From Azophilus sp965220425 (GTDB lineage: Bacteria > Pseudomonadota > Gammaproteobacteria > Pseudomonadales > Azotimanducaceae), in NCBI GenBank assembly GCA_965220425.1, contig OZ244830.1, positions 310,001-374,000 on the forward strand: 64,000 nucleotides of DNA. Reading direction: 5' to 3'. Numbering within the stretch: the stretch's first letter is position 1; the number at the start of each line of letters is the position of its first letter. This document shows, in pieces, positions 19,076-27,723 of the stretch. The position numbers were made by a program, and so were the translations under genes. The notes below the pieces were generated by a model. It was not told where the DNA came from. It worked only from the letters and a program-made list of their open reading frames with translations, and did not search any database.

Positions 19076-19740
19076 CCCCCCGGCGGTGCGGGCGGGTGGC
19101 CGGAGGCGGACTCCGCCGGCGCGCTTCGCCCGCCGCTTCCCCGGGCAGTGCCGTCGGGAATCGCGGTCCCAACCATTGCATCCCGCGTCACGAGCCCGGC
19201 CAGTTCTTCCTCCTCGAGGCCCCCGGTCCCCCCGGGACGGCGCGGCAGAACGAGATAACGCACTTCCGCGGTACTGTCCCAAACGCGAACCTCGGTCTCA
19301 TCGGGCAGCTCCACGCCGAATTCACGCAGTACCTGCCTGGGTTCCAGAACCAGGCGGCTGCGATACGCATTCGACTTGTACCAGGCGGGTGGCAGCCCGA
19401 GCACGGACCACGGATAGCAGGAGCACAGCGTGCAGACCACCACGTTGTGCACGGTGCCGGTGTTCTCCACGGCGACCAGGTATTCGCCCTGCAGCCCGAG
19501 AAAGCCGAATTCCCCGATCGCGGCCGTTGCATCGTCGAGCAGACGGGCCTTGTACGCCGGGTCAGTCCAGGCCCGCGCCACGACCTTCGCTCCATTGCGT
19601 GGCCCGACCTTGTGCTCGTAGAAATCCAGGATGGCATCGATGGCGCCCGAATCGACGATGCCCCGCTCCGTGAGCAGCGTCTCCAGCGCCTTGACCCGGA
19701 GCGCCATCTCCGAGGGCGGGTGTTGGTGGTCGCCGCTCAT
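19072..19740 (-). CDS. nthA: nitrile hydratase alpha subunit, cobalt type
   Basis: The 222-residue metal-binding subunit. The claw motif reads VCTLCSCYPW: Thr between the first two cysteines is characteristic of cobalt enzymes, where iron enzymes have Ser. The two later Cys are the ones oxidised to sulfenic and sulfinic acid in characterised members. Other family blocks are VGPRNGAKVVARAWTDP and AYRSRLVLEPR. The C-terminus has a Gly/Pro/Ala-rich tail. Thiocyanate hydrolase gamma subunits share this fold, but the separate full-length beta subunit and accessory gene favour nitrile hydratase. Confidence 0.93.
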   Translation of the reverse strand: MSGDHQHPPSEMALRVKALETLLTERGIVDSGAIDAILDFYEHKVGPRNGAKVVARAWTDPAYKARLLDDATAAIGEFGFLGLQGEYLVAVENTGTVHNVVVCTLCSCYPWSVLGLPPAWYKSNAYRSRLVLEPRQVLREFGVELPDETEVRVWDSTAEVRYLVLPRRPGGTGGLEEEELAGLVTRDAMVGTAIPDGTARGSGGRSAPAESASGHPPAPPGG

Positions 19741-19988
19741 TGCGCACTCCCAGCGCCCAGCCGCTCTGCAACTACCCGGCCCGCAAGTTCGCGGGACAGG
19801 CGAAACCGCTCGTCGAAGCCGGTCCCGGCAGCCAGCAGGCGATTGAACAGATGCCTGGGCATCGCCAATTCTACCCGCCTCGGATAGTAGCGCTCCCGGG
19901 TTTGGGATTCGGCCGTTCCGGTCTGGCGATCTGCGTCCCGAGGCTCGTCATCCGATCCGGGCAATGGCATGAATACCCTGGACACCAT
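19737..19988 (-). CDS. small protein of unknown function upstream of nitrile hydratase
   Basis: An 83-residue frame whose stop overlaps the start of the alpha subunit by 4 bp, so it behaves as the first gene of the nitrile hydratase operon. I do not recognise its family. It is charged and polar, with a C-terminal helix LFNRLLAAGTGFDERFRLS; there is no signal peptide or membrane segment. Starts at 19988 or 19970 are equally defensible. The frame also stays open to an ATG at 20018, but that codon lies in the terminal repeat of the neighbouring element. It may be a regulator or assembly factor, or not expressed. Confidence 0.45.
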   Translation of the reverse strand: MVSRVFMPLPGSDDEPRDADRQTGTAESQTRERYYPRRVELAMPRHLFNRLLAAGTGFDERFRLSRELAGRVVAERLGAGSAQ

Positions 19989-20007
19989 TGAATCGCTCGC
20001 ATTCCGA

Positions 20008-20257
20008 CTAGCCCGCATATTGCACCAAGGGCCGCGATGATCGCCGAGGATTTTTGCCGGTTGCGCGTGCTCGCGAGCTCAAAGCATAGCCACGCCTATG
20101 GTGGAGCGAGCATGTGCGCGCAACCGGCAAAAAGACCGGCGAGGGCGCGGCCAGCGCAGTTTGTACCCGGAACAACTTCAGCATATTTGGAAGCAACCGT
20201 GAAAAACCAACAAAATTCGATATCTCAATGAGCGGCTTGGTGCAATATGCGGGCTAG
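20008..20257. repeat. CTAG-bounded inverted-repeat element, family B, copy 1
   Basis: A 250-bp element with perfect 22-bp terminal inverted repeats beginning CTAGCCCGCATATTGCACC. The first 11 bp are shared with family A; the rest differs. Inside, TTTTTGCCGGTTGCGCG near 20050 pairs with CGCGCAACCGGCAAAAA near 20118, so a long hairpin is possible. A shorter relative lies between dnaA and dnaN. This copy separates the nitrile hydratase operon from uvrD and abuts the 5' end of that operon, so it may hold or disrupt the promoter. I see no coding potential. Confidence 0.8.
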
Positions 20258-20357
20258 ACTCTCATCATACGCGGAGCCCGTTCAGTGCGAAAACGGCGTT
20301 GGCCGATAACTCACCTCGGCCGCTGCGTTTGTCCCACCGGCAATAGCGCCATGATGT

Positions 20358-22592
20358 CTATTGGCCCCCGCTTGTTTTTCGGCCGTGTTCGCGACGCTGT
20401 TCGGCTGCCGGCGGGCCTGCGGATTTCTTCAGTCGAGCGGCTGCAGGTTCGCAATGCCGAGCATGAGCCACTTCTCGCCCACGCCGGCGAATTTCACCTG
20501 GACCCGGGCGCGTTCGCCGGCACCTTCGCAATGCAGCACGAAGCCCGCGCTGGCCGATGCGCAGCGCGCCGTCGTCGTGCAGTGAGTGCCGGTTCGATTG
20601 CCGGGATATACCCAACCGCGTTTCCACGCCGGCTTTCATGCGAATCTCGTGGATCAGCTCCGCCGGCAGTTCCTCGACGAACCGCGACGGCCGGTTGCGC
20701 GCGTCGCTGCCGTGCAGCCGCCGCGTTTCGGCAAAGGACAGATAGAGTTGCCGCATCGCCCGGGTCATGCCCACGTAGCAGAGCCGCCGCTCTTCCTCCA
20801 GGCGGCCGGGTTCCCCGGCCGACATCCGGTGCGGGAACAGGCCTTCCTCCAGGCCGGACAGGAATACGGTCGGGAATTCCAGGCCCTTGGCCGAGTGCAG
20901 GGTCATGAGCTGCACGGCCGGCCCGGAACCGGCCTGGGCCTCTCCGGCATCGAGCGACGCCTGATCGAGAAACTCCTGCAACATCGACACTTCCGCGGCA
21001 TCGTCGTCCTGCAGCGGGAATACCAGTTCGCCGGTGAACTGCCGTGCGGCGTTCACCAGTTCCTTAAGGTTCTCCTTGCGCGCGAGCCCTCGCTCGCCGG
21101 GCTCCCGCCCGTGAAACTCCAGTAGCCCGCTTTCCCGGATCACGAACTCCGTCAGCTCACACAGCTCCAGTTCCTCGCAGGCGCCGGCAAGATCGTCGAT
21201 GAGCTTCAGGAACGCCCCCACCGATCCGGCTGCCCGGCCGGACAGCCTGCCGTCGACGATGGCTTCCTTGCAGGCCTGCCACATGGAAACGGAGCGCCCT
21301 CGCGCCTCACTCCGGATGACCTCCACCGTCTTCTCGCCGATCCCCCGGGTCGGCGTGTTGACCACGCGCTCGAAGGCCGGATCCGCATGCCGGTCGTGTA
21401 CCAGGCGCACGTAGGAGAGCGCGTTCTTGATCTCCGCCCGCTCGAAGAAACGGAACCCGCCGTGGATGCGATAGGGAATCCCCGCCAATGTCAGCGCCTC
21501 CTCGATCACCCGGGACTGGGCGTTGGAGCGGTACAGGACGGCAACATCGTCCGGGCTGCCCCCCGTATCGATGACGGCTTGAGCCCGCTCGGTGATGAAC
21601 CGGGCTTCGTCGTGGTCGTTGTAGGCCGCGTAGATCCTGATGGGCTCGCCGTCCGCGCCCGCGGTCCACAGTTCCTTGCCGAGCCTGCCGGCGTTCCTGC
21701 GGATGAGCGCATTCGCCGCTGTCAGGATGTTGGCCGTCGAGCGGTAGTTCTGCTCCAGGCGGATGGTGGCGACATCCTGGAAATCCGTCGAGTAGCGCTG
21801 AATGTTCTCGATGCGGGCGCCGCGCCAGCCGTAGATCGACTGGTCGTCGTCGCCCACGGCCATCACGCAGCCGCGGGAACCGGCCAGCACGCGCAGCCAG
21901 GCGTACTGGATGGTATTGGTGTCCTGAAACTCATCCACCAGCAGGTGTCCGAGACGGTCCTGGTAGTGGGCGAGGAGTTCGGGGCCGTCCAGCCAGAGCT
22001 CGTGGCTGCGCAGCAGCAGTTCGGCAAAATCGACGAGCCCGCCCTGGTTGCAGAGTTCCTCGTAGCTCTCGTAGATGCGCTTGTGGGTCATCTGGAAGAG
22101 GTCGTCGCCCTCGGGCAGCGATTTCGCGCGCCGGCCTTCGTCCTTGTGGCCGTTGATGAACCAGGTGGCCTGGCGCGCCGGCCACCGATGCTCGTCGATA
22201 TCGAGGGCGCGCATGACCCGCTTCACCAGGCGGAGTTGATCGTCCGCATCGAGTACCTGGAAATTCTGCGGCAGATTTGCCTCCTGCCAGTGCATGCGGA
22301 GAAGGCGATGGGAGATCCCGTGGAACGTACCGACCCACAGGCCGCGCATGGGGATATCGAGCAGCGCCTCGATGCGCTGGCGCATCTCGGAGGCCGCCTT
22401 GTTGGTGAAGGTCACGGCCAGCACCCCGTAGGGCGAAACGCCCTCCGCCTCGATCAGCCAGGCGATGCGGTGCACCAGCACCCGGGTCTTGCCGCTTCCC
22501 GCCCCGGCAAGCACCAGCGCATTGCCGAGCGGCGCCGTAACGGCCTCGCGCTGGGGCTCGTTCAAGCCATCTAGTATGTGGGTGATGTCCAT
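20358..22592 (-). CDS. uvrD: UvrD/Rep-family DNA helicase with frameshifted 3' end
   Basis: A superfamily 1A 3'-5' helicase for mismatch and excision repair and transcription-coupled repair. Start MDITHILDGLNEPQREAV; Walker A AGAGSGKTRVL; motif II/III region VDEFQDTNTIQYAW and GDDDQSIYGWRGA; motif V-VI TLHSAKGLEFPTVF and EERRLCYVGMTRA. The body is normal to about 20546. After LRIGQR the conserved VRHAKFGEG-type segment is missing and the frame changes. A different frame then encodes the expected end (VLHCEGAGERARVQV, KWLMLGIANLQPLD) with its TGA at 20429-20431. As read, the protein gets a basic nonsense tail. A net loss of 23 bp explains it; sequencing error cannot be excluded. Confidence 0.85.
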   Translation of the reverse strand: MDITHILDGLNEPQREAVTAPLGNALVLAGAGSGKTRVLVHRIAWLIEAEGVSPYGVLAVTFTNKAASEMRQRIEALLDIPMRGLWVGTFHGISHRLLRMHWQEANLPQNFQVLDADDQLRLVKRVMRALDIDEHRWPARQATWFINGHKDEGRRAKSLPEGDDLFQMTHKRIYESYEELCNQGGLVDFAELLLRSHELWLDGPELLAHYQDRLGHLLVDEFQDTNTIQYAWLRVLAGSRGCVMAVGDDDQSIYGWRGARIENIQRYSTDFQDVATIRLEQNYRSTANILTAANALIRRNAGRLGKELWTAGADGEPIRIYAAYNDHDEARFITERAQAVIDTGGSPDDVAVLYRSNAQSRVIEEALTLAGIPYRIHGGFRFFERAEIKNALSYVRLVHDRHADPAFERVVNTPTRGIGEKTVEVIRSEARGRSVSMWQACKEAIVDGRLSGRAAGSVGAFLKLIDDLAGACEELELCELTEFVIRESGLLEFHGREPGERGLARKENLKELVNAARQFTGELVFPLQDDDAAEVSMLQEFLDQASLDAGEAQAGSGPAVQLMTLHSAKGLEFPTVFLSGLEEGLFPHRMSAGEPGRLEEERRLCYVGMTRAMRQLYLSFAETRRLHGSDARNRPSRFVEELPAELIHEIRMKAGVETRLGISRQSNRHSLHDDGALRIGQRGLRAALRRCRRTRPGPGEIRRRGREVAHARHCEPAAARLKKSAGPPAAEQRREHGRKTSGGQ

Positions 22593-22691
22593 GGTCGCGG
22601 CCCGGCTACCGGGGATAGTATGCCCGGGCAATGCGGCGGCTGTGCCGCTTGAATCGCAAGCCACACCGCGTGGCGCGAAGGCTGCCGCGTC

Positions 22692-24527
22692 TCACTCCAC
22701 CGTAACCGACTTGGCCAGGTTTCTCGGTTGATCCACATCCGTGCCCTTGAGCACCGCGACATGGTAGGCCAGCAACTGCAACGGCACGGCGTAGACGATG
22801 GGCGCGAGCAGCGGGTCGACTTCAGGCAGTTGGATGACCGTGACTCCCGGGCCATCCCGAAAGCCGGATTTGCGATCGGCGAATACGAACAGTTCCCCGC
22901 CCCGGGCCCGGACCTCCTGCAGGTTGGATTGCAGCTTCTCCAGCAGTTCGTTGTTGGGGGCGACGGCGACCACCGGCATGTCCTCGTCCACCAGTGCCAG
23001 CGGGCCGTGCTTGAGTTCGCCGGCCGGATAGCCCTCGGCGTGGATGTAGGAGACCTCCTTCAGCTTCAGCGCACCCTCGAGCGCAACCGGATACATGATG
23101 CCCCGGCCCAGAAACAGCGCATGGTGGCGGTCGGCGAACCGTTCCGCGAGTACCCGGATGCGGTCGTCGAGCGCGAGCGCCTGTTCGACACAGGCGGCCA
23201 GGCCGCGCAGGCCCGCAACCAGCCGGCTTTCCGTCGCCTCGTCGAGCCCATGCCGCCGGCCGAGCAGCGCCAGCAACAGCACCAGGGAGGTAAGTTGCGC
23301 GGTGAACGCCTTGGTGGAAGCCACGCCGATCTCGGGCCCTGCCTGGATCATCAGCGCCAGGTCCGACTCGCGCACACAGGAGCTGGTGGCGACATTGCAC
23401 AGGGTGAGCGTCGCGAAATAGCCCAGGGGCTTGGCGGCGCGCAACGCCGCCAGCGTATCCGCCGTCTCGCCGGACTGCGAGATCGTGATGAACAGGCTGT
23501 CCGGCGCGACTACGGGCTTTCGGTAACGGAATTCGCTGGCGATCTCCGCCGAGCAGGGAACGCCCGCATGCTCCTCCATCCAGTAGCGGGCGACACTGGC
23601 GGCGTAGTGGCTGGTGCCCGCGGCGACGATGGTAGCCGCCTTGGTGCGATCGAAAACGGCGCCGGCGTTCACCCCGAAAGCGTGCTCGAGCACCCGGTTC
23701 CTGCCGATTCTTCCCGCCAGCGTGTTGCCGAGTACGCGGGGCTGCTCGAAGATCTCCTTCTGCATGTGGTGGCGGTAGTTGCCCTTGTCGACGTCGTCGA
23801 CGGCCATCTCCACCTTGACCGTCGCGCGCACCACGGATTCGTCCTCGAGATCCCAGACGGATATCTCATCCCGGGTGATCTCGACCAGGTCGCCTTCCTC
23901 CAGGATGATGAAACGGTCGGTGACGGGCTTCAGCGCCAGAACGTCGGATGCGATGTAGTTCTCGCCCAGTCCCTTGCCCACAACCAGGGGGCTGCCGACC
24001 CGGGTCGCGACGATGCGCCCCGGATCGTCGCGGGCGATGACGCCAAGTGCATAGGCGCCGTCGAGGCGGCGCACCGCCACGCGCACCGCCTCGAGCAGGT
24101 TCTTTTCGCGGCTGTAGTGGAAATCGATCGCGTGGGCAACCACTTCGGAATCGGTGTCGGACAGGAACGTGTAGCCCTCGGCCCGCAGCTCCGCCCGCAG
24201 CGCCTCGAAGTTCTCGATGATACCGTTGTGCACCAGGCAGACGCGCTCGTTCGAGACATGCGGATGGGCGTTCCTCGCGCTGGGAACGCCGTGGGTCGCC
24301 CATCGGGTATGTGCGATTCCGACCCGGCCCTGGACGGGCTCGGCGCGCAGCTCGGCCGCGAGATCCCGTACCTTGCCAGCGCGCTTGCGCACGGCCATGC
24401 GCGCCTCGCCGGCCGGCACGACGGCAATTCCCGCGGAATCGTAGCCACGGTATTCCAGGCGCTGCAGCCCTTCGAGCAGGATGGGCGATACGTTGCGATC
24501 GGCTACCGCGCCGACGATTCCGCACAT
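22692..24527 (-). CDS. glmS: glutamine-fructose-6-phosphate aminotransferase (isomerizing)
   Basis: It makes glucosamine 6-phosphate from fructose 6-phosphate and glutamine, entering peptidoglycan and LPS synthesis. The ATG at 24527 is fixed because the catalytic nucleophile Cys must be residue 2 before processing (MCGIVGAV). The glutaminase domain also has RWATHGVPSARNAHPH. Two SIS domains follow, with SQSGETADTLAAL and GRGIMYPVALEGALKLKEVSYIHAE-type sequence near the C-terminus, and the protein ends PRNLAKSVTVE. The length is 611 (E. coli 609). It follows glmU after 4 bp. No glmS ribozyme is seen or expected. Confidence 0.97.
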   Translation of the reverse strand: MCGIVGAVADRNVSPILLEGLQRLEYRGYDSAGIAVVPAGEARMAVRKRAGKVRDLAAELRAEPVQGRVGIAHTRWATHGVPSARNAHPHVSNERVCLVHNGIIENFEALRAELRAEGYTFLSDTDSEVVAHAIDFHYSREKNLLEAVRVAVRRLDGAYALGVIARDDPGRIVATRVGSPLVVGKGLGENYIASDVLALKPVTDRFIILEEGDLVEITRDEISVWDLEDESVVRATVKVEMAVDDVDKGNYRHHMQKEIFEQPRVLGNTLAGRIGRNRVLEHAFGVNAGAVFDRTKAATIVAAGTSHYAASVARYWMEEHAGVPCSAEIASEFRYRKPVVAPDSLFITISQSGETADTLAALRAAKPLGYFATLTLCNVATSSCVRESDLALMIQAGPEIGVASTKAFTAQLTSLVLLLALLGRRHGLDEATESRLVAGLRGLAACVEQALALDDRIRVLAERFADRHHALFLGRGIMYPVALEGALKLKEVSYIHAEGYPAGELKHGPLALVDEDMPVVAVAPNNELLEKLQSNLQEVRARGGELFVFADRKSGFRDGPGVTVIQLPEVDPLLAPIVYAVPLQLLAYHVAVLKGTDVDQPRNLAKSVTVE

Positions 24528-24531
24528 GGCC

Positions 24532-25914
24532 TCACTCCTCGGGCTGGCGCCGGCCGGGCCGCTTCCAGCCCTTGATGTTGCGCTGCTTGCTTCGTTCGAC
24601 CGCCAGTTCGCCGCGGCCGACTGTCGCGGTGATCGTCGAGCCGGCTGCAATGAAGGCGCCGGACTCGACCTCCAGCGGCGCCACCAGGGAGCTGTTCGTG
24701 CCGACAAAAACATCGTCGCCGATGCCGGTGCGATGCTTGGTCTCTCCGTCGTAGTTGCAGGTGACCGCACCGGCGCCCACGTTGCAGTTCTCGCCGAGTT
24801 CCGCATCGCCGAGATAGGCGAGATGGCCGGCCTTGGTGCCGCGGCCCAGGCGCGCCTTCTTGGTCTCGACGAAATTGCCGAGCCGCACGTCTTCGCCGAG
24901 TTCCGTTCCCGGCCGTATCCGGGCGAAGGGGCCGAGCCGGCAACGCGCCGCAACCCTGGCGCCCTGGACGACGGTATGCGGCGCCACGGAGACGCCGTCG
25001 CCAAGCACCGAGTCTTCGACAACCACGCCGGCGCCCAGACGAACGCCGCTGCCCAGTTCCACCCTGCCGGTGAGTACGACGTTGACGTCGATAAAGCAAT
25101 CCTCGCCGGCGGTGACTTCGCCGCGGATGTCCACCCGGTCCGGGTCGGCCATGCCGACGCCGGCGAGCAGCAGGCGGCGCGCCTCGCGCCGCTGGTAGAT
25201 GCGTTCCAGCGCGGCAAGCTGGACGCGGTCATTGACCCCCATGGCCTCGACGGAGTCCGCAACCGGTACACCGGCGACGGGAATTCCCCGCTCGACGGCC
25301 AGGCCGACGATATCGGTCAGGTAGTATTCGCCCGGGGCGTTGCGTGGCTCTACCCGGGCCAGCAGTTCTTTCAGTTCGCGGCCGCGCAGGGCCAGTATTC
25401 CCGCGTTGATTTCGCAGATTGCCCGTTCGTCAGGCGAGGCATCCTTGAATTCGACGATGCCCTCGATATCGCCTCCGGCGGATCGCCTGATGCGGCCGAG
25501 TTGCGCCGGCTCCTCGACCTCGGCTGTGACGACCGCCAGGGCGCCTTCGGCTGCCGCGGCGGCGCAGGCGCGCAGTGTCGACTCGGAAACAAGCGGCACA
25601 TCGCCGCAGAGGACGAGTGCGGTTGCTTCGTCATCCACGAACGGCAGCGCCCGGGCAACGGCGTGTCCGGTACCGAGCCGTTCCGCCTGCCGGACCCAAC
25701 GCACTTCGGCGCCGGTCTCGTTCTGCACGCGTTCCGCCTGGTGTCCAACCACCACAATCGTATCAGCGGCCGGCAATTTGCCGGCGGCGCCGAGTACGTG
25801 CTCCAGCAGGGTTCGGCCGGCAAGGCGGTGCAGCACCTTGGGCAATCCGGAACGCATGCGCCTGCCCTGGCCGGCAGCAAGGACGATGGTGGCGAGTTTG
25901 GCCCGGTTAGCCAT
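24532..25914 (-). CDS. glmU: bifunctional UDP-GlcNAc pyrophosphorylase / glucosamine-1-phosphate acetyltransferase
   Basis: It acetylates glucosamine 1-phosphate and couples it to UTP to make UDP-GlcNAc. The uridyltransferase half has LAAGQGRRMRSGLPKVLH; the middle shows NRVQ-type VNDRVQLAALE; the C-terminal left-handed beta-helix carries repeated hexapeptides and the acetyltransferase segment HLAYLGDAELGENCNVGAG. The ATG at 25914 starts at the conserved N-terminus (460 residues; E. coli 456). A TATAAT lies 36 bp upstream. glmU-glmS normally follow atpC; here about 6.5 kb of accessory genes separate them. Confidence 0.97.
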   Translation of the reverse strand: MANRAKLATIVLAAGQGRRMRSGLPKVLHRLAGRTLLEHVLGAAGKLPAADTIVVVGHQAERVQNETGAEVRWVRQAERLGTGHAVARALPFVDDEATALVLCGDVPLVSESTLRACAAAAAEGALAVVTAEVEEPAQLGRIRRSAGGDIEGIVEFKDASPDERAICEINAGILALRGRELKELLARVEPRNAPGEYYLTDIVGLAVERGIPVAGVPVADSVEAMGVNDRVQLAALERIYQRREARRLLLAGVGMADPDRVDIRGEVTAGEDCFIDVNVVLTGRVELGSGVRLGAGVVVEDSVLGDGVSVAPHTVVQGARVAARCRLGPFARIRPGTELGEDVRLGNFVETKKARLGRGTKAGHLAYLGDAELGENCNVGAGAVTCNYDGETKHRTGIGDDVFVGTNSSLVAPLEVESGAFIAAGSTITATVGRGELAVERSKQRNIKGWKRPGRRQPEE

Positions 25915-25949
25915 ATCAAAGGTGCAATCCTGGCCGCGAGAGGGCATCG

Positions 25950-25955
25950 ATTATA
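25950..25955 (-). promoter_or_regulatory. putative -10 element for glmU-glmS
   Basis: A perfect TATAAT on the minus strand 36 bp upstream of the glmU start. The -35 region is poor. It would let the pair be transcribed independently of the atp operon. Confidence 0.4.
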
Positions 25956-26144
25956 CGGGCGGGACTGCGAAAAAGCGCCGCCGCTCAGGTCGGCCGGCCT
26001 GGCAGGCAGTCCGCGAATCAGGCTCCTGCAACCTGCCCGCGAACAGAGCCAGGCGACCCGGTGCCGGCCGGTGTCGAACGTCCCACCGGAAAGCGCGCGC
26101 GGACAACGCGTCGGCAAAAGGTCTGACTGCGTCGTGAATTGCAC

Positions 26145-26172
26145 TTGACTGGCCGCCTTCGTGCGGGAAAAT
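26145..26172 (+). promoter_or_regulatory. putative promoter of the PhyH dioxygenase gene
   Basis: TTGACT at 26145-26150 and GAAAAT at 26167-26172 are separated by 16 bp, 42 bp before the ATG. Five of six and four of six bases match the sigma-70 consensus. Confidence 0.35.
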
Positions 26173-26214
26173 CGATTCGCCGCGCCGCTTGGCGCGACGC
26201 ACCGGAGAGGCGCC

Positions 26215-27033
26215 ATGCCACAGGTGGAATCGGTCGGGACCGGGCGTTGCGAACGCGATGCCGAGCGTTACCGTCGGGACGGCTATCTCTCACCCATGCG
26301 CATCGTCGACGCGGCGGAAGCGGCCGGCCATCGCCGGCGGCTGGAGGAGGCCGAGACGGTCTTCGGGCCGCTAAACTACCAGGCCAAGGTGCACACCATT
26401 CTGCGCTCGCCCCTGGAACTCGCGACCCACCCGCGCGTGCTCGACATCGTGGAGGCCCTGATCGGGCCCAACATTCTGCTCTGGACTTCAACCTACATCA
26501 TCAAGGAGCCGCAATCGTCCGCACACGTCAGTTGGCACCAGGACCTCACGTACTGGGGATTGAGCGGCGACGATCAGGTGTCGATGTGGCTGGCCCTGTC
26601 ACCCGCCAACGAGTTGAACGGCTGTATGCGTCTGTTTCCAGGCAGCCACCGGACCGGCCGGCGCGATCACCGCACCAGCGAAAGCGACACCAACCTGCTT
26701 TTCCAGGGGCAGACGGTGGACGGAGTGGACGAGTCGCAAACGGTACACTGTCCGCTGCAGCCCGGCGAGGCTTCCTTCCATCACGGATGGACGCTGCATT
26801 CATCCCTGCCGAGTCGCAGCGGCGAGCGCCGCATCGGGTTGAATGCCCAGTACCTGGCGACGCACATACGCCAGACCAAGCATGACAGGGATACCGCCAT
26901 GCTGGTGCGCGGCGTCGATGCCTACGGCCATTTCGGCGCGGACATCCCCGCCCGGGGGGATCTGGAACCGGAGGCCCTCGCGCGTCACCGGGAACTCGAC
27001 CGCCTGTATCGGGAGACGGCGGGCAACGCGTAG
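26215..27033 (+). CDS. phytanoyl-CoA dioxygenase (PhyH) family protein
   Basis: A 272-residue Fe(II)/2-oxoglutarate oxygenase. The iron ligands are visible: H-x-D in SWHQDLTYWGL (His108, Asp110) and the distal His in HHGWTLHSSLPS (about His195), with an Arg about ten residues later that would bind 2-oxoglutarate. Asp in the H-x-D motif indicates hydroxylation, not halogenation. The ATG at 26215 has a GGAGAGG ribosome-binding site; an upstream in-frame GTG at 26161 does not. It converges on an HD-domain gene 5 bp away. PhnY-type phosphonate dioxygenases are in the same superfamily and pair with an HD oxygenase, but the substrate is not determined by the sequence. Confidence 0.85.
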   Translation: MPQVESVGTGRCERDAERYRRDGYLSPMRIVDAAEAAGHRRRLEEAETVFGPLNYQAKVHTILRSPLELATHPRVLDIVEALIGPNILLWTSTYIIKEPQSSAHVSWHQDLTYWGLSGDDQVSMWLALSPANELNGCMRLFPGSHRTGRRDHRTSESDTNLLFQGQTVDGVDESQTVHCPLQPGEASFHHGWTLHSSLPSRSGERRIGLNAQYLATHIRQTKHDRDTAMLVRGVDAYGHFGADIPARGDLEPEALARHRELDRLYRETAGNA

Positions 27034-27038
27034 TTTCT

Positions 27039-27638
27039 CTACAGCGGCCAGTCTCGCTCCGTGTGCTCCCCCCAGGGTTTGCGGGCGAAGATGCGTTCCA
27101 CCATGGGCTTGAATCGCTCGATCGGCAGGGTGTCGTAGTCCGGATCGAAGGACATCTGATCGTAGTCGCGGCAGAAGCGTTCCGTCATGGCAAAGGCCGG
27201 ATGGCCGCGGTATCGGTCGCGGGCATTGCGGTCGAGGCCGATCTTGTCGAAATAGTAGTAACCTTGGAACAACCCGTGTTGCAGCACCATCCAGCAGGTG
27301 TGTTTCGCGACGTAGGGCCGCAATATCGATGCGCCCAACTCGGCGTGATTGTCCGGCGCCAGCACATCGCCGATGTCGTGGACCAGCGCCGCCACGACAA
27401 TCTCCTCGCACTCCCCGGCCCTGAGGGCCCGGGTCGCGGTCTGCAGCGAATGTTCGTAGCGGTCGACCTTGAACCCCGCCAGCCCGCCGGCCAGCCCCGC
27501 GACGTATGCGAGTACGCGCTCGCCCGTTGCGGCGACGAACGGCCTGGCGAACTCGTTCTGCAGGGCGTAATCCTCCACGGTGCCCTCGTCCATGCGTGTA
27601 TAGGCCGCGACGCGCGGAGCAGCCTTCGACTCGGCCAT
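27039..27638 (-). CDS. HD-domain protein, possibly PhnZ-like diiron oxygenase
   Basis: A 199-residue protein of the COG4341-like HD family. Candidate metal ligands run in the order His63 (RYEHSLQTATRAL), His88-Asp89 (VHDIGD), His98 (DNHAELGA), His121 (LQHGLFQGYYYF) and Asp160 (CRDYDQMSFDPDYD). Six ligands fit a dinuclear HD enzyme such as PhnZ better than a simple mononuclear phosphohydrolase. The ATG at 27638 matches the usual family start; the longer open frame upstream is antisense to the next gene. It could act on a hydroxylated product of the convergent PhyH enzyme, but a plain phosphohydrolase remains possible. Confidence 0.72.
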   Translation of the reverse strand: MAESKAAPRVAAYTRMDEGTVEDYALQNEFARPFVAATGERVLAYVAGLAGGLAGFKVDRYEHSLQTATRALRAGECEEIVVAALVHDIGDVLAPDNHAELGASILRPYVAKHTCWMVLQHGLFQGYYYFDKIGLDRNARDRYRGHPAFAMTERFCRDYDQMSFDPDYDTLPIERFKPMVERIFARKPWGEHTERDWPL

Positions 27639-27723
27639 GGCATTCTCTCCTCGGACGTGATCCGGTCGCGATTGTATGATAGGCGGCGCGCCCGTGAACA
27701 TGGCGGCGTCAAGGATTGGCACG

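Noticed and set aside
20008..20257. A CRISPR array or tRNA-like gene in the repeat-rich interval
   Set aside because: There are no regularly spaced repeats. The structure is a single pair of terminal inverted repeats with an inner hairpin, and no cloverleaf can be drawn.
22692..24527. A glmS ribozyme upstream of glmS
   Set aside because: glmS follows glmU after 4 bp, leaving no room, and the ribozyme belongs mainly to Gram-positive bacteria.
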